Shown: piece after piece, positions 56,601 through 64,000 of the stretch
How the letters are laid out: every line of letters begins with the position of its first letter
Position numbering within the stretch: position 1 is the stretch's first letter
Origin: Blasia pusilla
Taxonomy: Eukaryota; Marchantiophyta; Marchantiopsida; Blasiales
Assembly: GCA_050084515.1 (NCBI GenBank)
Contig: CM114274.1
Coordinates: 31,434,001 to 31,498,000 of the forward strand
Direction: 5' to 3'
DNA length: 64,000 nucleotides
Program-made: the position numbers and the translations under genes
Notes under the pieces: model-generated
Told to the model about the DNA's origin: nothing
Database searches by the model: none
The model's input: only the letters and a program-made list of their open reading frames with translations

Positions 56601-58914
56601 CCAATTTTCTTCACAGATCAGAGGATGTGGTTCTAACAAGTTTCAGTGACAAGAATCATCTGTAAGCTAATTACTTGTTCTGGTTTTAATTCTTCACCTC
56701 AAGGTAGTCTTACCCATCATTTTATAAAGGCAAATTGACATTTCCATGTCTGCATTAAAACACAGAGGACCAATACAGTTCATGCGTAAATTTTACATCA
56801 AATCTATACTAACACATACCAACACAGCAGCATTTGCTTTCTTTTTTGGATCAGCACCACAGTAGAAGAGAACACAACGTCCTAGGTCTTCTGCTTCCTG
56901 ACTCACTCAACGTGAGTTACCGGCTCCATCACAAGGTGAAACCAGTGATAAAGCATTGTTAGGCTCAGTGCAGAAAAGATTGGCAGAGTTTATGATACAT
57001 TGATTTTATGCATGACACTCAAACTAATTCACATGAATCCTTACAGACACAGACAGGAATTTGTAAGAGTGCAGATCCTAACTGACAAAAGATGTTTCAA
57101 AATACAGCATTGAAGAAAATTTGTCTGAAGTAGTGCAGACCAGGAACCTACCTTAAGAAGACTGTGAAGTCTCCAACAGAAGCGGTAAGTGCATCCGAGG
57201 TTTAGAGGTCCAAAGTCCGCAAAAAAGGGTTCATAGACCTGCTCAAATTGCGTGACTCAGTCCTTCACACTATTGGTATTCCTTCTGAAGTTGAACCAAC
57301 TGTCACAACAAATCTTTTCTACAAAATCAAATTTTCCAGCTGTGAATGCAATCATATGCACAAAAGTCTCGCAAGTTTGTGATCTATCACCCAAAGGAAA
57401 GTACGATAAAGGTTGTTCTACCCTGCTTTCTGGATTACCCATAATCACCTGGTACAATCATTCTGGATTCAAAGCTCAGGCGACGACGCATCTCTAAGCT
57501 GTTCAGGTCAAGGTCATGGTTAGGGCATGAACAGACAAGCTTCATTAAAGAATGCTTGCAGACTACAAATTTGGGAGCAGTTCCTTCGACACTTGAGAAA
57601 GACCTTCCCACTCATTCCAGTAACGCGACCTTCTGGAGTGTCTGCATAAAATATACCGACTGTAACTTACACAAATTTCCAGGGCTACCATGAATGCCAA
57701 GATCCTCTGAGGATAGAATAATCATCTGAAGAGTTGGGTGTCCCTCAGCTGATAATACCCATGCTACTTGAGATCATCCGGTAATTTCCCGGAAGTGTTT
57801 GCTTTTCCTCAAACCCAAATGCCAGAACGAAAAAAGTAAAAGCTCCCTTCTTACGGCAAGATTCGAAGTTGAGGTTATATCAGCTTCTGCAAAGTGTTCA
57901 GGACGCTCCTTCTCTTGGTATTCCCGACAAACTATAGTCAGTCTCAATGTGACCCATCAAAACTCAAACTCATTTATAATTTGAGCGACAATGCAACTTT
58001 GCACGACAGTTAATGCATATGCCTGGATTTCTCAGATCTTTGCACAGAGAGAATCTTAGAATGAGGCCTGAGGTCCTTAGAGAGGGGAAAGTTTCACATT
58101 CTACATGCACTGTTTGTATAGGAGATACAATCAGTGTACAAGCTTCTAAACTGCAATAGAATACAGTACTTTCAAAACGTCTGGGAGCTCCTAACAAAGT
58201 AGCGACAAGTTTAACGATGACGTTTTTGAGGTAAACACAGGCAGACAAAGAAGGAGAAAAGGTTCCCTTGGATGTGGCATGCGTATCACGAGCTGATAGT
58301 GGTCTTTCAAGATTCTCTGTCCGCGTGCATGGTCATCCAGGGTAAATGAATAAAGAAGAAGAAAGGGGAGATATCTTCCCCTTCACCTTCAACAGGGTTA
58401 CTTGTCGAATGGAGGGCAAGAACATCACACATCACTTCAGACCACTACACGCTGAAGCAACACCGTTTTCTTCAAACACCGGGCGAAAGACATACACCCT
58501 TGGAAAGAATTTCTGGTAACAATGATGGTGATTGAGAAAAGATTTGAGGCTCCCATACAAACTACATGCCCAAACGACACTCGTCCATCCCAAAGAAGAT
58601 AATTTCTTCACTGAGCGAATTTCACCTGAGGCAGAAAGAGGCTCCCGGGGGGTTGATTACGTCAGAGTGAAATGGATCGCAAGAGCTAGGGGGAAATCCT
58701 GGAGTCCATAGTCTGCGAACTATCAATACTCATCACAACAAACGTTGAACGGGAGCCATTTACAGACCAGCTCATTATCGATGCAGAACGCACTGCCAGC
58801 CCGCGGAAGGGCCGATAGCACCACAGAGTCTTCTGTCCAATGCAAAGGAGCAAAGTAAAGCCGATTTCGAATCACTTCACTCAAATCCACTCGGCCTTTC
58901 TCTCCAATCCCCAT
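50662..58914 (-). CDS. CDC14: CDC14-type dual-specificity protein phosphatase
   Basis: Fourteen minus-strand exons join in frame to 658 codons: 58914-58768, 57238-57152, 56897-56820, 56568-56425, 55775-55698, 55121-55044, 54488-54435, 54258-54155, 53960-53882, 53308-53237, 52928-52836, 52042-51794, 51549-51310, 51135-50662. I chose the ATG at 58914 ([15 protein letters not shown]); an upstream GTG is not a likely start. The N-terminal CDC14 domain reads [31 protein letters not shown] and [18 protein letters not shown]. Next come [19 protein letters not shown] and the phosphatase domain: general acid Asp255 in YFPDG, catalytic Cys282 and Arg288 in HCKAGLGRTG (the motif is split by an intron), then [13 protein letters not shown]. 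The ~300-residue tail is Ser/Pro/Arg-rich, as in other CDC14s. CDC14 removes phosphate from Cdk sites and has roles in mitotic exit and at basal bodies. It is generally missing in flowering plants. Confidence 0.93.
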
Positions 58915-61900
58915 GACTCGAAAATTCTTCCACCGCGCGTTAAACTCCCCCACTCCGAATTCAAATCACACAAAAACTGAAAATTATAACAGCACTCGTC
59001 CTTCCGCTCATCCTCCTCATTCTCCTTCTCCCCTTTCGCTCACCATCAAATTTTACCAAAGCCGCCTGCTCCTCTTAGAGACAGAAAAATGAGATAAAAT
59101 TCATTCCGCGCGGAACAGAAGGTCCTCTGTCGTCGTATTCTTCACACCGCTCCTCCCGGAAATGCCAATCCGCAGATCGTCAACCCCAAACTCGAATCTT
59201 CTACCCCCGCCTGACCTGCATGACCCTAAAAAAGCACCCTCTTTTCTTTTGCTTTCCTTCGCTCCTTCCCCAGATACGAATTACATCTCCAGTGATCTCG
59301 CAACCAGAAGACCAATTCCACTCCGCCAATCAATCAAAGCTGGCGAAATGAAATCCGTTCTTTCTGCTCTGCCCTCCTCTCCCCACCCCAATCCTCCCGT
59401 CCCCTGAGGAAACGAGCCCTCTCCTCTGCCTCCACCCGACCACTGCAGCAATCTCTTCGTTGTTGTATAGCACCTTCATTTGGGCCTTCCCAAGTTCCCA
59501 GTCCCTCGGGCGGCCAGGAATTGCCTTCTTCTCGTCTCGGAGGACCGCCTGCGCTCCGTCCGATGGAGAATTCTTACACTTTAACGTCCTCTGGAGTCTG
59601 GGGCTCACTTCTCTGACGACAAGATGTACGAATGTGGAATATAATACCAGTCAGACGATGGAAATTTCCGTCCGCCGGACTGGTTTGATTCCTGCCCGTA
59701 TGATGAACAATCTACGTCTCGGTGACCCTCTCCGGCTCCTCGGTCGCGCGGACAGAAGTTATATTCACCTGGGTAAAGTTCTCCCGTCTAAGCGATCACT
59801 TCTGGGCCGCCCGATGAGAAAATCTCAAGCGTACGTCAGATGGGGCCGACCCTCTCTTCACGAAACAGGCATCCTTACCTCGAGCACTTCATCCTGTAAA
59901 GATGACTGCGTCTCGTCCGTCCGATGAGCATATCTCACAAGCTGCAGGCGCCACCTTACCTTTGGTGTATTGTATTCGTTTCATCTGACACCGCCCACCG
60001 GACCCGACAGACAGCAAGGAAACGGTATTTCGTGCCATGCCCTCGCCTGCCTCCGATTATTATCCTTCTTCCTCCGTCCGATGGAACATCTACGCCTCAG
60101 CGTTTACAGGACCCACACCGCACTTCACCGGGTAGATTCTCCCTTGCCACGCGACCCCGCCGGCTTCGACGGACGGTCGGGCTCCACGGGTCGCAGACCG
60201 TCGCATGTTGGGTCATTGCCGGTCATCAGCATGGTTCTCGTTGCGTTTCTCCGAACCTCGTTCCCCCTGGCAAAGGAAAGCTCCTTCCTCCTAACCCCTT
60301 GGGATGTGTGGATCGATCGATCGGGGCATGCACGGACGCGATTCATAGCGATCGAGGGAGCCAGGAAATTCCAACAAAGAGCCCTCGAGGATTCCGACGA
60401 GAAATTCCCCGGCGTACGACAGTGGTCGCGCCGCGTTGGGAGGAGTTACGGACCTGTTTTACGTCCGGAGAGATTGGATCCGCTTCAGGAGTCCCTCTCT
60501 GATCTAATGGGATCATTCCGTCATGCTTTTCTGTGGAACGAAAGGAGTGTGAGGTTAAAGCGGATTCATCGGTCATTTCCGAACTTTGCGCTGCGGAGGG
60601 TCAGCTTTTTAAAAGCCCCACCAGAATCAGTTTGTGCACGTGGGGGCCGTCGTGGTTCTCCCTCCCATTGCCAAATTCTAAACCCCCCTGAGCGTCTGAT
60701 CATGTGTTGGCAACTGGGCTCGGGATCAGAGAGCCATTTTAGACGTGCGGCACTGCGGGTTTTTCCCGAGAGGGCCTATGCCGGCGAAGGTAATTCTCCA
60801 TTTCTCGCCGGTTTGTTAAAAAATTCACAAAGAAAACCGGTCAAGCCGTCGGGAAGTTGACTAAAGTTGCAGGTCGGAATCGGAATGTCTGGAATCGGAA
60901 CCGGCTGGTGTGACACGGAAAGCGGGTTCTTGCCGAACCTGGGTTGGCGCCGGTCGCTCCTCGCGAAGCTGTCGCCAGAGTCGGCAACGCGAGAATCAAG
61001 CTGACGCTGAATGTTGACGAGAACAAAGCCTCCACTCGTCGGCCATCACACGCGGTGTCGGGGGCCGCAAAAGCTAACTACAGTGTTCGTGACTTTCCAG
61101 CTTCACCTTCCAAGCTGGACGGGCTCCAGGCTATCCTTATGGATGAGGATCTACACGTCTCTTGCGCCAGGGGAGCAGCGCAAACATCGGAAATCAGCGT
61201 CGCTAGCTGCTACGGAGAGCTCAACGCTGACCAAACGGATGCGGTGCGTCGGAGGCTTATTGAGCAGTTAGTACCCCGTTGGATTCGCATCGAGGACCGA
61301 TCGAGCTTGCATGGCGGAGTCCTGAAGGGGCCAGGCCACAGACACAGTTCCATAAGCTTCGCGGATTCCCGTTGCATGGGATTACGATCACGACTATTTG
61401 TGCAGCTCCACATCCCTACTATATCACCTGTTTATCAGAGGCCCCACAATGGAGTATTCGTTACTTTTTTCTGTTCTTCCACATCCACATCTAGGATTGT
61501 AACCCATATTCTCCATCGTACGCATATCACTGAGAATACAAATATCACATCCCTACTATATCACCTGTTCCCAATGACTTCCTTACCTCCTTTAATCCAC
61601 ACTCCCCACCCTCTCCGTCATGCCGGTTCATGTAACGTCATTGTCGCCAAGGCTGACACAGATACCCCAGCTGAAGATGACCCCGAGGAGCAATGGCCGA
61701 GAATAGTGTGCAGGAAAACTTGGTGTAGGCACATGGGTGAAACCCTGACTCATGAGGGGACCCACACAACACATCGGCTCACGCCGAGCTTCATGGGAAC
61801 ACGGCCCTCCACTTACTTCTTCAAGAGAACAGAAATTCCTCACTTTGAACGAAACCAAAGATATCCTCAAAAGAGAAGTTGTGGTCTCCCATGAACGGAT

Positions 61901-62388
61901 GGGAAGGGACAGACCGTCATCAAGGTGCACGGGCAGCGAGCCTGCTCCAAGTCATAGCCTATGGAAGTGGGGACTTGCAGAGTTGCGAATCGAGTGACCT
62001 GAGTCGATACTCCACAGCCCTTTCACTTTTGCTCCTCTTCGTGGCAGCTATGAGAGACTTGACTCTCGCACGCAGTGCCTAGACCATGTCTTGGTTGATG
62101 TGGGAATGCTAAACTACATCACCCATCCATTCAACACAATGCGACACACAGGTCAACGACGACCGATAAGCCTAATACTCAGAAGTGGCGAAGATCCTAC
62201 CAGATACGATGGCGACTCACGTATCAACGACAGAAATCTCCTCCATTCAAGAGACAAAGCAACTTAAGAAACAGGCGGAGCTGTAACGTTGAACAGATCT
62301 CCAGAGTCCAAACCCCATATCCCTAAAGATCATTCCCTTCTTTGATAGATATACACTTGACAGGCACCTCTCCAATTTCTGGCTGAGA
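58915..62388. other. GC-rich spacer between CDC14 and ZRSR2-like gene, with long unassigned plus-strand frames
   Basis: Holds the CDC14 promoter side (58915-59160) and the ZRSR2 3' UTR side (near 62100-62388). Between them, plus-strand frames of 155, 296 and 316 codons (59460-59927, 59970-60860, 60944-61894) are open. None starts with a convincing context (the last begins TTG) and I recognise no domain. Motifs such as CCGTCCGATG(G/A) recur at about 59555, 59915 and 60075. A 22-bp word CATCCCTACTATATCACCTGTT occurs twice, at about 61415 and 61550. Either a decayed transposon or an unrecognised gene could lie here. Confidence 0.4.
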
Positions 62389-63752
62389 TTAGCAGCCCCA
62401 TCGATCATCTTCCTCGATTTTTTTCCCGTCCTCGTTCTCATCTCTATGGCCGGGACTCCGGTGTTTCCTAGATCTTTTCCTGTCATGTTTTGCATCACTC
62501 CTAGAACTCTTGCGTTCCTTATCCAATTCATTTTCGCTGAGGTACCCATCCCCAAACCTAGAACTAGCTCTTCTACTTCGACTTGACCTTTTAAAGTCTC
62601 TTTCTCCTACATCCTTTCTTTTGGTCCCTACATTATCTTCTAATTCATGTACAAGCTCAACTGTTTTATTTTCTTTATCTGTAAAAGGACTACTACGTCT
62701 ACCTCTCCTTTCAGATCCACTTGATCTGAGGTTATCGTGAACTTGTGTATCTCTGGAAAAGCTTCTGCTACTGTGCCGACTCCTGGCTTCATCTCTACGT
62801 AGTCTTTCCTGACCATCGGAATGAACTGTGTCTTTCGTTCTGGCTCTTCTGCTCCCGTGATGGGCTTCATCCTCACTCTCATCATCTACATCACGACTGA
62901 ACTCTTTCATTCGTCTAATTTTCCGCGAATTGTCATCATACACCAACAAGTTAGATATCTCCATGCCTGCTACATCACTATCATCACCATCCCACCCCCG
63001 TCCCTTGAGACTCCTCGCACCTCTCTCATACATATCCTCAGGACTTGGGTGCCGATGTCTCCTATGTCTCTGCCGTCTAGAGGCACTTTCCTCGGAACTT
63101 GAATTTGAATTGTAATCTTGGCTCCTCTGCCTTCTTGACTCTCTATGCCTAGATGAATGTTCATACTCATCTCGTCCGGAGTGTCCATCTCCTCTATTCC
63201 TGTTTCTCCTTTCATCTCGTTTCCAGGAGCTATTAGAGGACCTGTGCCTTCTGCGCGAATCATGGTCGTATCCATCGTCTTCTCCATGATCCCGTTTGTA
63301 TCCAAAAAGTTTTGCCATTTTTGCTGACCAGGACCGAGGAGGAGGAGAATCCCAGTCAGCCCAATCATACTCCCCTCTGGGATTGCGGAAGCAATGAAGG
63401 AAGTTGCAGGCTGTTCCGTGTGAGCAAGGCTGGCACAAGTGGAAAGAGACAGTCTTTAGGCTACCAAGAAATAAAAACCTACAGCACAAGTCTTTCAGTC
63501 TAATCCATGACTACTTGATCATATTATCAGCTCCTGTGTCGTAAAAATACCTGGAATACAAGACAGTACTGATTATAAACTGTAATGACTCTCTGAAACG
63601 TCCTGAATTCCATCACAACTTTGTGACCTGTAGAAAGACCATTAATCAGATGAAGTTCTCTCTGTTGATGTCAGTACCCTGTGATGACCCTTCATGAACT
63701 CCCCACAAAGTGCAACTCTCCATCTCGTCACTCCAACAAACTCGCAGGTTAT
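62389..63752 (-). CDS. ZRSR2: ZRSR2/URP-type U2AF35-related splicing factor, 3' exons (partial)
   Basis: Two minus-strand exons are visible, 63752-63678 (25 codons) and 63429-62389 (346 codons plus stop), joined in frame. The 5' exons lie beyond the window. Exon one reads [20 protein letters not shown], the end of the RRM and the start of the second CCCH finger. Exon two continues [17 protein letters not shown]. The finger is C-x10-C-x5-C-x3-H, the plant spacing. [19 protein letters not shown] follows, which matches plant C3H proteins of the U2AF35-related family, then a 280-residue tail rich in Arg-Ser, Arg-Asp and Glu. The human homologue ZRSR2 recognises the 3' splice site of U12-type introns (and acts in U2 splicing) in the nucleus. 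Confidence in the family is high. The minor-spliceosome role here is by homology. Confidence 0.9.
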
Positions 63753-64000
63753 CTGATTTTCACAGCAGAAGCAAAGCTGAAGCTCAGCGACATCGATGAT
63801 TGAAAATGAATGGAGCCAAATTTCCAGCTTAGTAAAGAACCCCACTGCCATAAGATTGCCTGGTGTCACAACCTACACTGGAGGGGAATTTAAATATATC
63901 TTTTGAGGTTATTAGGTAAAGAATGTGGTCGACAGGTTTTCGAATTTACTCAGAATACTGAGTGGTGATCAACCAAGCTTACAGGAAAGTCTGGAAATGC
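63753..64000 (-). other. Intron of the ZRSR2-like gene
   Basis: Runs upstream (on the minus strand) of the acceptor GAAAATCAG at 63753. No earlier exon with recognisable RRM sequence is seen before the window ends. Confidence 0.6.

Noticed and set aside
58915-58953. Upstream start of CDC14 at 58953
   Set aside because: That codon is GTG. The first in-frame ATG at 58914 lies directly before the conserved N-terminus.
61210-61420. BolA-family protein
   Set aside because: Only a few residues agree, the key F.GKS..RHR region is absent and no proper start exists.

Overview
The window looks like nuclear DNA of a streptophyte that makes motile sperm: a charophyte alga, bryophyte, lycophyte or fern. 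Three multi-exon genes with GT-AG introns sit in a mass of nested, decayed transposons. One is CDC14, a phosphatase generally missing from flowering plants and found in lineages with flagella. The second is a plant-type TIC32/retinol-dehydrogenase-like SDR. The third is a ZRSR2/URP-type splicing factor with the plant spacing of its second CCCH finger. The exact organism cannot be named from the sequence alone.

Layout. 1-4100: satellite-like array of ~150-bp units. 4400-21500: a large Mutator-like (MULE) DNA transposon region with an inverted pair of ~0.5-kb segments at its edges, dense ~28-bp palindromes, a ParB-like coding remnant and a MULE transposase. The transposase is cut in two by a complete LTR retroelement (element A, 9749-19113, minus strand). 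22240-27497: a multi-exon Ptta/En-Spm-like transposon gene. 27990-32785: low-complexity and inverted repeats, including a 1.07-kb hairpin. 33140-36274: the SDR gene in eight exons. 37285-46280: a second copy of the same retroelement family (element B, plus strand). 46560-49400: more repeats. 50662-58914: CDC14 in 14 exons, minus strand. 58915-62388: GC-rich spacer. 62389-63752: the last two exons of the ZRSR2-like gene, which runs off the right edge.

The main discovery is in elements A and B. Both are Ty3/gypsy retrotransposons with LTR, gag with a CCHC knuckle, aspartic protease, reverse transcriptase, RNase H and integrase. Both also carry a C5-cytosine DNA methyltransferase of DNMT3-like motif order between protease and reverse transcriptase. 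Element B ends its polyprotein with a PHD finger after the integrase. So the mobile element appears to carry both a writer of DNA methylation and a putative chromatin reader. Both copies are broken by stops and frameshifts, yet A's two LTRs are nearly identical over most of their length. Capture of DNMTs by retrotransposons has been reported in charophytes and dinoflagellates. The combination with a PHD finger, and its presence here in two copies, deserves follow-up.
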